Shown in pieces: positions 1 to 11,763 of a stretch of 64,000 nt of DNA. Positions within the stretch are counted from its first letter, which is position 1. Every line of letters starts with the position of its first letter. The position numbers and the translations under genes are program-made. The notes under the pieces were generated by a model, which worked only from the letters and a program-made list of their open reading frames with translations, was not told the origin of the DNA and made no database searches. The stretch covers positions 64,930,056-64,994,055 of the forward strand of contig CM049310.1 of the NCBI GenBank assembly GCA_026874595.1, in the 5' to 3' direction. Source of the DNA: Sipunculus nudus (taxonomy: Eukaryota; Annelida; Sipuncula; Golfingiida; Sipunculidae).

Positions 1-726
1 CACACCATTGGCTCCGTCAAACTGCAACTCCAGAGAACAGTCCTGTTACCCCTGTTACCCATATTCTGTGAGTTATGGGGCTCTGAAGTAACCCCCAGAA
101 TAAAGATTTGGTCATATATTAACAGGGCACAAATCATAATGACTGGACCTAGAATCTTCTGTCCTCACCTCCAGGGAAGCCCATAAAAGGTCTACATGGA
201 AACCCGAAATAAGGTCCCTGTTACCCATATCCTTCATGCTCTGGGGCTCCAAAGTACTCCCCAGAATAAAGATTTGGTCATCTGTTAACAGAGCACAAAT
301 TATAATGACTTGACCTAGAATCTTCTTTCTTGATATGCTGGGAGGCCCCTGAAAAGTCTCCTTGTGCACCTGAAATTACATCTCTGTTACCCATATCCTT
401 CATCCTATGCGGCTTTGAAATACCCCCCAGAATAAACATTTGGATTTGTTAACAGGGCACAAATCATAACTGGACCTAGAATTTTATTTTTTGACATGCT
501 GGGAGATCCCTGAAAACTCATCTTGTAAACCTTGAAAATAGGTGTCTGTTACCCATATCCTTCATGCTACAGAGCTCCATAGTACCCCAATGAATATTGG
601 ATGATTTTATACAAAAGGTCAAGTTTGGAAAAAGTATTTCATTCAAATTTGACATTCAGATGATAAAATTACTTTTGTCAATGTCTTCCTGGTCAGCTGA
701 GCATCATGACCCCTGGGTCACTTGTT
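1..726 (+). mobile_element. 3' part of a type-1 Helentron-like element
   Basis: The 3' end of a non-autonomous type-1 element whose 5' end lies outside the window. It holds three to four short monomers of about 165 bp, each with GTTAACAGGGCACAAATCAT, a GACCTAGAAT block and a GTTACCCATATCCTTC block. It closes with CAGCTGAGC, a near-palindrome TGACCCCTGGGTCA and CTTGTT at 721-726. Nearly the same sequence, with the same ending, recurs at about 30900-31396, so the two are copies of one element. Compared with the 337 bp monomers elsewhere, these lack the half carrying GGTGGCGCCACC. The frames inside it are not treated as genes. Confidence 0.75.
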
Positions 727-1429
727 TGATTTTGTGGCCGGTTGCGCCACCTATATTTATGTTTACCCTGCAGACATTCAGGCTTGTATATCAGGACTGG
801 TTTGACATATTCCCCTGAAATTTTGCATGTGTATAGATCTCACATATCTCTTAATCATACACAAAATTGGTGGCTCCACCTGCCACCATTTTTGAACAGC
901 GTCCGTCTGTTTGTCTGCCGTGGGCTAAAATCACTCATATACAAGTAGTGGTTTGACTTGATTGCCTAAAATTTTGCATGTTTATACATCTTGGACAGCT
1001 TTCTGGATTTTGTTGTAGGTGGTGCAACCTATATATATGTACATACACATTTCGGTTGCAGACATCAAGGCTGTTATGCAACACACCTCACTCTATTTCC
1101 CCTTGCCACTCAATCCATGCCTCACTTCACCTTTCCCACTCTGATTTTGGTGGATACACTTAGTCTCTTGTTGACTACCCATATTCTAGTTTTTGTGTTG
1201 TGTGCACCCATGCCAGAATTGCAGCAGTGATGTTTGTTTAATCGTTTCTTGTTCTTAGTGTTTAGTACTTGCATTGTTCATATACATGTTACACATGTTC
1301 TTGAAAATAATGGTCCAGCATTGAAGCATTATACCTGGTGTAATCTCATTGCACAGGTTTGCATTAGGCCTGTAGGCCTTGTTATTTTGTCAAATTCACT
1401 GAATCTTTTATTTAAAAAATAGTGAATAA
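727..1429 (+). repeat. Diverged repeat related to the 3' half of the 4.4 kb type-1 element
   Basis: No gene is seen. Most of this stretch is a diverged relative of 6600-7450: both have the blocks 'GCGTCCGTCTGTTTGTCTGCC', 'AAAATTTTGCA', 'GGACAGCTTTCTGGATTT' and 'CTATTTCCCCTTGCCACTCA' in the same order. From about 1260 the similarity fades into AT-rich sequence that resembles the type-2 body near 41370-41470. Confidence 0.55.
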
Positions 1430-1519
1430 AATTAAGCATGTACTTAAAAATCTCAATTACAAGACCTTTCAATAGTGATTCAAGGAATAACCTTGAAGAT
1501 GCCATGTTGTTGTATTATT
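1430..1519 (+). other. Left fragment of an interrupted older type-2 body
   Basis: This segment matches 41466-41560, sharing 'GTGAATAAAATTAAGCATGT', 'AATAGTGATTCAAGGAATA' and 'GATGCCATGTTGT'. At the other site the sequence runs on without a break into the counterpart of 7659 onward. Here a 6.1 kb block intervenes, so this is the left flank of a composite insertion. Confidence 0.6.
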
Positions 1520-3254
1520 GTATCCCCAGACAAAGTCAGGGGATACTATGTTTTCATACCGGTCCCGCCTCCGCAGCCACCGCCACATATAAATCTTGTT
1601 GGCGCGATAACCCAAAAAATATTTCACTGAACTTTACCAAACTTGGTATATGTATAGATATGGGTAAGAGGACGACGCCTATTTAAAATAAGGTCATGAC
1701 CTTTACTAGGAGAGTGTCCTTGACCTTGAATAGGTCCAATTTTGGGGAAAATCACACATATTCTTTAATATCTCAAGAAATCTTGCATGGATTTATCCCA
1801 AAATCAAGTTGATGGAAGATCATGGATAGGGTTGTCATGTTCCAGAAACTGGTGGCGCCATCTTTTATTCTTTACTTGTTTTCGTGCCGTTTAATACCCC
1901 CAAAATTGCCACCTTACAGTACTATGAGCATTTTAAGTCAAAAACTAATGGACAGATTTCTTTCATATTATGCATATACATAGGTATGGGTTATGGGATG
2001 ATGTTTATTTAAATTGGGGTCATGACCTTTCCTATGAGAGTGGCCTTGACCTTGAATATTGCCATATATGGTGAAAATCACACACCTCTTATGATATCTC
2101 CAGTGTTGATAGCCATATGGAATTCAAACATGACTTATGTATGGCCCACAACTAAAGTAAGAACCCTATAGGTTCTAGGGTCATGAGGTCAAAGTTCAAG
2201 GTCACTGGACTGGCATCTTAAAAGATACTGTGGATGCATTTTAAGCCAAACTTTCATCCCAGGTCTTCCATCTTGAATATATAGCTCACTTGCCAATAGT
2301 GGATGATCCATATCAATTTTGGGGTCACAAGGCCAAAGGTCAAGGCCACAGGAGCTATCTGTCCAAAAATTAGTTTCTGGATGATAATTCCTGCTTTTGT
2401 TGATGTATTGATTTCAAACTTGACTTATATATGTCCCATTGAAAAGCAAGACTCGAATTGATTTTTGGATCATGAGGTCAAAGGTCAAGGTCACAGGACA
2501 CATCTGTAAAAAGATTGTGGATGCATTTTCAGCCAAACAATTCATCTCAGATCTTTCATCTTTCACATATAGTTCCCCTGCCACGAGTGGAAGACCCCTA
2601 TCAATTTTTAGGTCACAAGTCAAAGGTGAAGGTCACAGGAGCCATCTGTCCAAAAATTAGTTTCTGGATGATAATTCCTGCTTTTATTGATGTATGGATT
2701 TCAAACTTGACTTGTATATGTTCCATTGGAAAAGCAAGACCCAAATTGATTTTGGGGTCATGAGGTCAAAGGTCAAGGTCACAGGACACATCTTTAAAAA
2801 GATGTGGATGCATTTTCAGCCAAACATTTCATCTCAGATCTTTCATCTTGCACATATAGTTCACCTACCAAGAGAGGAAGAACCCTATCAGATTTGAGGT
2901 CACAAGGTCAAAGGTTAAGGTCACAGGAGCCATCTGTCCAAAAATTAGTTTCTGAATTATAATTCCTGCTTTATTGATGTATAGATTTCAAACTTGACTT
3001 GAATATGTCCCATTGGAAAAGCAACACCCGAATTGATTTTGGGGTCAAGAGGTCAAAGGTCAAGGTGAAGGTCACAATACACATCTTTAAAAAGATCAAG
3101 GTCACAGGACCAACATCTTCAACAAGATTGTGGATTGATAGATGGAAGAAACAATAAATATGCCAAGTGTCAGTATATGCTGCTAAAAATTGGGGCCTAT
3201 TCTTAAGGGGGGGGGCTACTATGTCTGGGGATACTCTGGCACCTGCGGTGCCAA
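1520..3254 (+). mobile_element. Family-2 (GTATCCCC) Helentron-like non-autonomous element
   Basis: The left end is a 27 nt hairpin starting GTATCCCCAGACA and closing AGGGGATAC. The right end has the exact inverted copy TGTCTGGGGATAC (3222-3234), followed by the hairpin GGCACC-TGC-GGTGCC (3238-3252). An inverted repeat terminal on the left, subterminal on the right, and followed by a 3' hairpin is the layout known for Helentron/Helitron2 elements. There is no coding capacity. The right end abuts, without spacer, the truncated head of the type-1 element at 3260. The interior is a diverged part plus about three 288 bp monomers. Confidence 0.65.
2150..3110 (+). repeat. ~288 bp tandem monomers with AGGTCA direct repeats
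   Basis: Three to four monomers are recognised by 'GTGGATGCATTTT.AGCCAAAC', 'CAAAAATTAGTTTCTG' and 'ATGAGGTCAAAGGTCAAGGT' (about 2467, 2756 and 3041). Each monomer has two half-units, each ending in a GGTCA cluster. The same half-unit appears on the minus strand inside the type-1 element at 54412-55647 and, diverged, near 11400-11520. Confidence 0.7.
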
Positions 3255-6200
3255 GAAATGTCATCTGAGCTATAGCGATCACTCTTTGTCCGTCGTCCGT
3301 CTGTCCGTCTGTCCGTCCGTTAACCAGGCACAAATCGTAACCGCTGGACCTAGAACCTTGTAACTTGGGATTCTGAGAGGTCCATAAAAAATCTCCTTGG
3401 AAACCAGAAATTAGGTCTGTTACCCATATCCTTCGAGCTATGGGGCCCCAAAGTACCCCCCAGAAAAGTCAAAAATTTCATACAAAAACTTCAATATCTC
3501 ATTAACTACTTGACTGATGGTCATGATTTTTGGCATACATATTGATCATGAGATGTTACATCACTTCCTGCAGACTGGTGGCACCACCTGTATTTTTCGA
3601 TTTGTTACGAATTTTTTTCTCTATTTTTGAGACCTTTAAAAATGTGAACATCTGTTAACAAGGCACAAATCATAAAGACTGGACTTAGAATCTTAATTCT
3701 TGACACACTGAGAGGTCCATGAAAAATCTCCTTGGAAACCAGAAATTAGGTCTCTGTTACCCATATCCTTTGAGCTATCGGGCCCCAAAGTACCCCCCAG
3801 AATAGTAAAAAATTTCATACAAAAACTTAATATCTCAATAACTACATCACTGATGGTCTTCATTTTTGGCATACATATTGATCATGAGATGTTCGATCAG
3901 TTCCTGCAGACTGGTGGCGCCACCTGTACTGTTTGATTTTTTACGATTTTTTCCTCTATTTTTGAGACCTTTGAGGATGCTGTCATCTGTTAGCGTGGCA
4001 CAAATCGTAACGACTGGACCTAGAATCTTCATTTTCGACACACTGAGAGACCTATGAAAAGTCTCCATGGAAACCAGAAATTAGGTCTCTGTTACTCATA
4101 TCCTTCGAGCTATGGGGCCCAAAATTACCCCTAGAATAGTCAAAAATTTCATACAAAAACTTCAATATCTCATTAACTACATCACTGATGGTCATGATTT
4201 TCGACATACATATTGATCATGAGATGTTTCATCAGTTTGTGCAGACTGGTGGCGCCACCTGTATTTTTCAATGTTCAAGAATTGTTTTCTCCATTTTTGA
4301 GACCTTTAAGGATGTAGTTATCTGTCAACAGGGTACAAATCGTAACGACTGGACCTAGAATCTTCGTTCTTGACACACAGGGAGACCCATGATAAGTCTC
4401 CATGGAAACCTGAAATTTGGTCTCTGTTACCCATATCCTTCGAGCTATGTGGCCCCAAAGTACCCCCCAGAAAAGTCAAAAATTTCATACAAAAACTTCA
4501 ATATCTCATTAACTACTTGACTGATGGTCATGATTTTTGGCATACATATTGATTATGAGATGTTACATCACTTCCTGCAGACTGGTGGCGCCACCTGTAT
4601 TTTTCGATTTTTTACGAATTTTTTTCTCTATTTTTGAGACCTTTAAAAATGTGAACATCTGTTAACAAGGCACAAATCATAAAGACAGGACTAAGAAAAC
4701 TTAATTCTTGACACACTGAGAGGTCCATGAAAAATCTCCTTGGAAACCAGAAATTAGGTCTCTGTTACCCATATCCTTTGAGCTATCGGGCCCCAAAGTA
4801 CCCCCCAGAATAGTAAAAAATTTCATACAAAAACTTCAATATCTCAATAACTACATCAATGATGGTCTTCATTTTTGGCATACATATTGATCATGAGATG
4901 TTCAATCAGTTCCTGCAGACTGGTGGCGCCACCTGTATTGTTTGATTTTTTACGATTTTTTCCTCTATTTTTGAGACCTTTGAGGATGCTGTCATCTGTT
5001 AGCGTGGCACAAATCGTAACGACTGGACCTAGAATCTTCATTTTCGACACACTGAGAGACCTATGAAAAGTCTCCATGGAAACCAGAAATTAAGTCTCTG
5101 TTACCCATATCCTACAAGCTATGGGGCCCAAAATTACCCCCCAGAATAGTCAAAAATTTCATACAAAAACTTCAATATCTCATTAACTACATCACTGATG
5201 GTCATGATTTTCGACATACATATTGATCATGAGATGTTTCATCAGTTTGTGCAGACTGGTGGCGCCACCTGTATTTTTCAATGTTCACGAATTGTTTTCT
5301 CCATTTTTGAGACCTTTAAGGATGTAGTTATCTGTCAACAAGGTACAAATCGTAACGACTGGACCTAGAATCTTCGTTCTTGACACACAGGGAGACCCAT
5401 GATAAGTCTCCATGGAAACCTGAAATTTGGTCTCTGTTACCCATATCCTTTGAGCTATGGCACTCCAAAGTACAGCTCAGAATAATGGAAAATTTGATAC
5501 AAAAGCTAAAGTATTTGAACAACTAATGCAGAGATAACCATAATTGTTTGCATGGATATTGATCATGGAGTGTTTCATAAGTTTTGCAGACTGGTGGCAC
5601 CACCTGTATTTGTTCGTTTTTTTTTTACGAAATTTTTCTGTATTTTTGAGACCTTTAAAGATATGAACATCTGTTAACAGGGCACAAATCATAAAAACTG
5701 GACCAAGAATCTTCATTCTTGACACACAGGGAGACCCATGAAAAGTCTTTATGGAAACTTGAAATTAGGTCTCTGTTACCCATATTCTTTAAGATGTATG
5801 GGTCCAAAATACCCCCCCCCCCCCCATGAATAATGGAAAATTTGATACAAAAACTGCAGTATTTCAATAACTACAACACTGATGGTCATGATTTTCGGCA
5901 TACATATTGATCATGAGCTGTTCCATCAGTTTCTGCACACTGGGTGTGCCACCTCTATTTTTTTTTCAAATTTTTACGAATTTTTTTCTTTTTTTTGAGA
6001 CCTTTAAAGATGTGGTTATCTGTCAACAGGATACAAATCGCAACAACTGGACCTAGAATCTTCATTCTTGTCATGCAAGGAGGCCCATGAAAGGTGCCTG
6101 TGGAAACTTGAAATTAGGTCTCTGTTACCCATATCCTTCAAGCTATAGGACTCCGAAGTATCCCTCAGAATAATGGACAATTTGATACAAAAACTGAAGT

Positions 6201-6303
6201 ATCTGAACAACTAATGCAGAGATCACCATGATTTTTTGCATGGATATTGACCATTAAGTGTTTTTATTAGTTTCTGCAGACTGGTGGAGCCACCTGTATT
6301 TTT

Positions 6304-6336
6304 GTATCCGCCAAAACGAAGTTTTGCGGATACTAT
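6304..6336 (+). repeat. Internal hairpin head of a third family (TATCCGCC) inside the type-1 element
   Basis: A 30 nt hairpin begins GTATCCGCC, closes GCGGATAC and is followed by TATG, as in the family-2 head at 1520 (GTATCCCC...GGGGATACTATG). It follows the T-run of a 337 bp monomer (CACCTGTATTTTT). No matching inverted tail is found before the type-1 tail at 7658. It recurs near 23213 and 27963, so it predates the amplification of this element. Confidence 0.6.
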
Positions 6337-6559
6337 GTTTTTGACCGAGTTCCTCCGCCATGGCGGCGTTCGTTTACAGAGAGCTCCTCAGAGATTAATG
6401 GACCGATTTTTCCCAAACTTACACCTATTATCGGGTCACATGTGAACTGGTGCCTAACCAATTTGCATTGACCTCTGACCTTTCCTCTCTATCCAGTGTC
6501 CATTTGTGGGTCTGTTTCCACTCATAAACCCTCATATCTCGGGAACCGTTTGACCGATA

Positions 6560-7420
6560 AGGAAATAAAATTGATACAAATGTAGCCCTTGGATTGCTTT
6601 ATAACATACACAAAAAATGGTGGCGCCACCTGTAACCATGTTTGCACAGTGTCCATCTGTTCATCTGCCTTGGGTTAAAATCACTCATATCTCTGCAGTG
6701 AATTGACTAATTCACCTGAAATTCGTCATGTGTATACATCCAGGATAGCTTTCTTGATTTTATGACAGGTGGCGCCACCTATGTTCACGTTCACGCTGAT
6801 GACATCCAAGCTTATATCTCGGGAACCGTTTGACCGATCAGGAAATAAAATTTATACAAATGTAGCCCTTTGATAGCTCTGTAACATACACAAAAAATGG
6901 TGGCGCCACCTGTAACAATGTTTGCACAGCGTCTGTCTGTTAGTCTGCCGTGGCCTAAAATTACTCATTTCTCTGTAGTGGTTCGACATAACTGCCTAAA
7001 ATTTTGCAGGTTTATACATCATGGACAGCTTTCTTGATTTTATGACAGGTGGCGCCACCTACATTCTAGTTAACGCTGGACACATCCAAGCTCATATCTC
7101 AGGAACCATTTGACCGATTGGGCCAAAATTGTGCATGTGTTTAGATCTCACATAGGTCTTTATCATACACAAAACTGGAGGGGTTACCTGCAAAGATTTT
7201 TGCACGGTGTTTGTCTGTTTGTCTGCCATGGGCAAAAATCGCTCATATACATGTAGTGGTTTGACTTTTCTGCCTAAAATTTTGCAGGTGTATACAACTT
7301 GGACAGATTTCTGGATTTGTGGTAGGTGGCACAACCTACATACACATTTAGGCTGCAGACATCCATGCTAATATGCAACATACCTCACTCTATTTCCCCT
7401 TGCCACTCAATCCATGCCTC
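6560..7420 (+). repeat. ~280 bp monomers with paired GGTGGCGCCACCT palindromes
   Basis: Blocks such as 'GGGAACCGTTTGACCGAT', 'ACATACACAAAAAATGGTGG' and 'CTTGATTTTATGACAGGTGG' recur about every 280 bp. Two GGTGGCGCCACCT palindromes occur per monomer (about 6618, 6767, 6898 and 7048). Equivalent arrays lie at about 23440-24300 and 28190-29050. No gene is seen. Confidence 0.65.
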
Positions 7421-7658
7421 ACTATCCGATTTTGGCAGATACATGTAGTCACTTGTCGGTTACCCGTATTCTAGTTTTAAAAGTTTACACATTTTTCTCT
7501 ATTTTTGAGATATATAAATACAGACTAAATCTTGGCCTGTTGGTTAATCTGTTTGATGCTTCAGTTGAATGGGTATATACTACCATTCTGGTGATAAAAT
7601 TTCCTTTTGTGAATCTCTTCCCAGTCAGCTGAGCGTCATGACCCATGGGTCACTTGTT

Positions 7659-7788
7659 TAAATTCAGTTTAAAAATTTGAGATTTAAAAAATAAAATATT
7701 TGTGTATGCATAATATGACCTGATGTGAGCTACAACTTAGAACTTGCAACTTGAATTGTGATATTTTAACTTATATTTTCAGATTTTT
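7659..7788 (+). other. Middle fragment of the interrupted older type-2 body
   Basis: This matches 41580-41715, with shared 'GTGTATGCATAATATGACC' and 'ATATTTTAACTTA.ATTTTCAG'. It separates the composite insertion ending at 7658 from the type-2 element starting at 7789. In the uninterrupted paralogue the three pieces (1430-1519, 7659-7788, 10427 onward) are contiguous. Confidence 0.65.
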
Positions 7789-10426
7789 AGCTCAGCTGAC
7801 TATAAGTCATCTGAGCTATAGTCGTGGTCCATTGTCCGTCGTCCGTCCGTCTGTCCGTCCGTCCGTCCGTCCGTCCGTAGATGTGGAACGTTTTGAAACC
7901 GTAAGACCTAGGAATCCAAAATTCGGCATAATGTTAGATGTCCCCAAGATCTCCTACCAAGCCAAAAACTGGGTCTTTGCAACTTCGTTCCTTTGAGAAA
8001 TTAAGGAAAAACCTCAATTTTTTATTAAAAACCTATTTTCACACTTCAGGACTGCCTAATATCAAAACCACTCATCTGTTTTTCCTCATATTTACCATAA
8101 ATATTCCTCTATATAGTTCCTATGTACATGCCAGAAATTATGTCTGTATTATTTAATTTAAAAAAGTTCTGGGCCCAAACATAATGCATTTTGTAAAAAA
8201 TCAGGAAATATATTTGATCACTTAACACAAAAAATGTTAAAGCTATGGACCTTTTTTCCAGCAATATAACTTTAATTAATCAAAATTAAATTGTATACCC
8301 AAAATAAGATGAAAATCTTTTAAATTTTTTAAAATATTAATAAAAATAAAAAATTGGTACCTTAAATTTTGCCCAACTTTGACCATGGCACGTTTTTTTC
8401 CTGTAAGTACTGTGGATTTAATTTTCACAGCATGTTTTTGTTAGCATTTCAACTGTTAACACCAAAAATTTGAAATCAGTTGATCAAAAACTGTAGATTT
8501 TATTTAAGTTTTCAAGCACCATGTAACATAGTTTACATCAAGCTAGTGTTATGCAGTTTGCAAGAGCTCAGCTCCCCAGCTTCAGCTCTAAGTTCCTTAA
8601 ATTCGGCATACAGTTAGATGTCTCCAAAATCCCCTACCATGCCAAGAATTTGGTCACTAGGACTTAATACCTTCGAGATATTAATGAAAAACTTCATTTT
8701 TCCATTAAAAACCCATTGTTACACTTCAAGAATGCCTAATATAAAAACCACTGATCTGAATTTAATCATAAACAATATACATATTTTTCATTCTCTATGC
8801 ACATGCCAGAATGAAGTCAGTATTGCGTAATTGTTTTAAGTTATGGGCCCAAACATAATGCACTTTGTAAAAAATCAAGAAATATATTTACTCCCTTAAC
8901 AAGGGCATTGCTGAAGCTAGAGATTTTTTTCTCAGGGATGTAACATAATTTAATCAAGATTCAATTGAATACCCAAAATTAGTTCTGAATTTTTCAAATT
9001 TTTTAAGTTATTAGTATAAATATAAAATTAGTACCTTAAATTTTGCCCAACTGTGACCATGGCACGTTTGTTTCCCGTGAGCACTGTTGATATAATTTTC
9101 ATATCATGCACACATAAGGATTTCAGCTTTTTAGTTTAGAAAGCTGAAAGAAATTGGCCAAAAATTGTAGCTTTTATTAATGTTTTTTATGAGACCCTGT
9201 CAGACTTTGGCTCTCTCCAGCCCCTCTTGAGTCACCTGTATGTTGACCTTGTTGACCTTTCATCAAATTATGCACGCTTGAGGCGAGGCATACAGGAATC
9301 CAGGCAGCTTATGGCTAGCCACAGTTGATCCAGGTGTCCAACCCAACTCATCTAGTAGTTTTAACCAACAACATAACAATAAACAATAAATTAATAAATT
9401 TTTATTGGTTTTTAATAACAAATTAAAGAAAAATAGAAAAGGAGTTTGTTAGTTTATAATAACAGGAAATTAACTTGCAGTTACTGATGATATAAGAATC
9501 TTGTATCGATGGGTAGAATGTCACATATTCCAAATAACACCATGCAGTCACCTATGGCATTTTTCAGTTCAATTTTAATGATAAAGAAGTAAATCATATT
9601 ATTCATTACTTATCATTAGGGATCATATGAAGGAAATTAATGATAGACAAAGATGCAGTTGATAATATTAATCTAGATTCCTACTGTGTCTAGTGTGTAC
9701 ATTGATGTGAAATTAGTCCAAAATTAATTTTTTACAGTTATTTTTTAATATAAATAAAAGCCATAAAACCAGGTATTAATGATCATTATTTAAATGTGTG
9801 AATTTTGTATATTCTGGATTCTCAACATCATTGTTTGGTGAAAACTGAATAAATACCAGACATGGTGCGAATACTTTGTAATTGTATTTAAATACGAATA
9901 TGATTATGTACTCCATTATAAAATTTCTTGCATAAAGAATGGGAATTCAGGTAACAATGAATGTATATGAATACTCGTGCAAATACTTTCAAAATGTATT
10001 CATGAATGCATTCATGAATATATTCTTTAATATTATTTTAATAATCATATCAGTTAAATTTCATTTAAAAAATCATATGATTCTCTTATTATTTTTAATA
10101 AAAATTATATCTGGGACAATATTTGTAATTTTTTTTAATAAATAGTTAAACTCTTATTTTATAACTCTTATATGTTCTGCTTATAAGTTATATGGCCAAG
10201 TCAAAATCTGTGTGATAATAGTACTCCATTTGTTAATAAAATAAATGAAATCAATCCTCTTCCCTGTCTCCAAAGGTACTATCAAAATCATACATAAGCT
10301 AAACAACAACAACTCATAATACAGCTTATATTTATTACCACAAAAAACCAGCATGTGCCTCATTTCTAAATAATATTTTTTTATCATATATAACAGCTGA
10401 GCGTCGTGACCCATAGGTCCCTTGTT
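7789..10426 (+). mobile_element. Type-2 Helentron-like non-autonomous element
   Basis: It starts after a T-run with AGCTCAGCTGAC and the mirrored GTCATCTGAGCT, then a (GTCCGTCC)n tract (7837-7878). It ends with CAGCTGAGC, a degenerate palindrome GTGACCCATAGGTCC and CTTGTT (10421-10426). The interior has two ~690 bp monomers opening 'TTAGATGTCCCCAAGATCTCC' (about 7930) and a variant (about 8612), then AT-rich sequence with no recognisable gene. The termini are like type 1 but the monomers are unrelated. The matching uninterrupted site near 41709-41725 confirms both boundaries and shows no duplication beyond the T-run. Confidence 0.75.
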
Positions 10427-10945
10427 TTATTATAAATTGATAAAACTTGTAAATAAAAATAAAACAAATCTGATAAAAACTATAAATGGATAAAGTGGAT
10501 ATGCTAAATTTTAATAGGCTTTAATATAAACTTAAATGCATTATTCCCTTTAAAGTGAAATAAAGGTATCAGTCCACTTGACTGTCCATCTGTAACGTTT
10601 TCATATGCATCACAGTGTCTCAAAACTTTTTTTTTTCTTCATGACAGTCTTGTCGGAGTATTAGTTTGCAATCATATAACTGGAACTTTACTATAACCAA
10701 GTAGGAGGGCCCCTTTCCTCTTAGCTTCTCATATTCTTATATAAATAAAAACATTACAATAGAATTTGCCTACATCTTTCATGTAGCCCATAAAAGTGCA
10801 CAGGTAACTTCAGAGGTGTGTATTTTATACATTTCTCAAATAATGATGTACAAATAAATTTGCTGGATTTCAGTATGTTTGGTTTATATAAAAATATTTT
10901 CATAATCAATTTCACCTGAGCCCCATGACCCACAGGTGCTTTGTC
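10427..10945 (+). other. Right part of the interrupted older type-2 body, ending in a tail-like motif
   Basis: This is colinear with 41720-42062, sharing 'AAAGTGAAATAAAGGTAT', 'CTTCATGACAGTCTTGTC' and 'CAAGTAGGAGGGCCCCTTTC'. It closes near 10913-10940 with 'CACCTGAGCCCCATGACCCA' followed by CAGGTGCTTTGTC, a diverged relative of the type-1/2 tail. No gene is seen. Confidence 0.55.
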
Positions 10946-11560
10946 TTTTTTAGCGAACCTGTGAGCTTATGCAATGGTGCTTTGTCGTTCATCTGTGATC
11001 GTCTTTCCGCCGCTATCCTTTCATTAACCCATGTTATCTAAAATGCTATTGGAGCTAGAAGCTGCAAATTTTGTGGTGGAATCAGTCACATGTCAAATTA
11101 TATCAGATTGGGCTTATTTTTTTTGCAATCTGCATTGATTTAGATTTTATGGGGAAAAAACAAAATCAAAACATTGAAAATCTTCTTCTCCAGAACTGTC
11201 CAGGAAATTGTTCAATGTTTTACAGAAATAATTCTTGAAACAATCTCTCCTAGGTTTGTTTAAATGGATCAGCTTCAGAGATTTGTGGCCAAGTTACAGG
11301 AAGCTGAACTTAGTCGTTTGGCCAAATAAGCATCGTAAAATTAAAATCTTGGAAACAGCAGGAACTACTTGTAACCATCACCAAATTTAATTCAAATGTT
11401 GGTCACAATTAAGTCATTTCAGATCTTCCATCTTTCATATTTGGCTCACCAATCAGTTGGCAAAGAATCTTGTTTATTTGTAGGTCACAAGGTCAAGGGT
11501 CAATTTTACAGGACCCACATGGTGGAAAAAGGTCATAAAAATATCCTTATAGACAAATTC
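10946..11560 (+). mobile_element. Diverged head and body of another Helentron-like repeat
   Basis: It begins TTTTTTAGCGAACCTGTGAGC directly after the tail-like motif, giving a tail-to-head arrangement, then 'GTCGTTCATCTGTGATCGTC'. From 11400 it carries a diverged half-unit of the 288 bp monomer ('CAGATCTTCCATCTTTCATA', 'GGTCACAAGGTCAAGGGTCA'). No 3' end is identified and its relation to the exon just downstream is unclear. Confidence 0.4.
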
Positions 11561-11763
11561 AGCTTGGCTTAGGTAATCCAGGGGATCCTGCTTTAGAGAA
11601 AGAAGTCAAAAAAGGTTCAAAATGGCATCCTTAAAGAACTTTGTATTTCATTGAGCAAAATGGTACTGTTTTGAGTGTTTACATGCATGATGCAATGTCT
11701 GTCACCAAGTATCTCAGGATCTGTTAATTCATTCTGACAGAGCAGATACTTTTTATGTTGCAG

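Larger units (their letters stand above)
3260..7658 (+). mobile_element. 4.4 kb type-1 chimeric Helentron-like element (copy 0, head truncated)
   Basis: Colinear and nearly identical to 20155-24566 and 24905-29316. It starts at GTCATCTGAGCTATAGCG, lacking the first 19 nt of the head hairpin, then a (GTCCGTCTGTCC)n tract. About nine 337 bp monomers follow to about 6300, then a second hairpin head (TATCCGCC...GCGGATA) at 6304, then 280 bp monomers with GGTGGCGCCACC. It ends with GTCAGCTGAGC, palindrome TGACCCATGGGTCA and CTTGTT at 7653-7658. It has no coding capacity, so movement would need helicase/Rep proteins supplied from elsewhere. Near identity to the other copies implies recent spread. 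Confidence 0.75.

Noticed and set aside
1-60. CTGTTACCC words resembling telomeric repeats
   Set aside because: They belong to the GTTACCCATATCC block of the type-1 monomer and are not in uninterrupted 6 bp tandem.
3041-3075. Hormone response element of a specific gene
   Set aside because: The AGGTCA cluster is part of a dispersed repeat and no target gene is visible; reported only as a repeat-borne motif.
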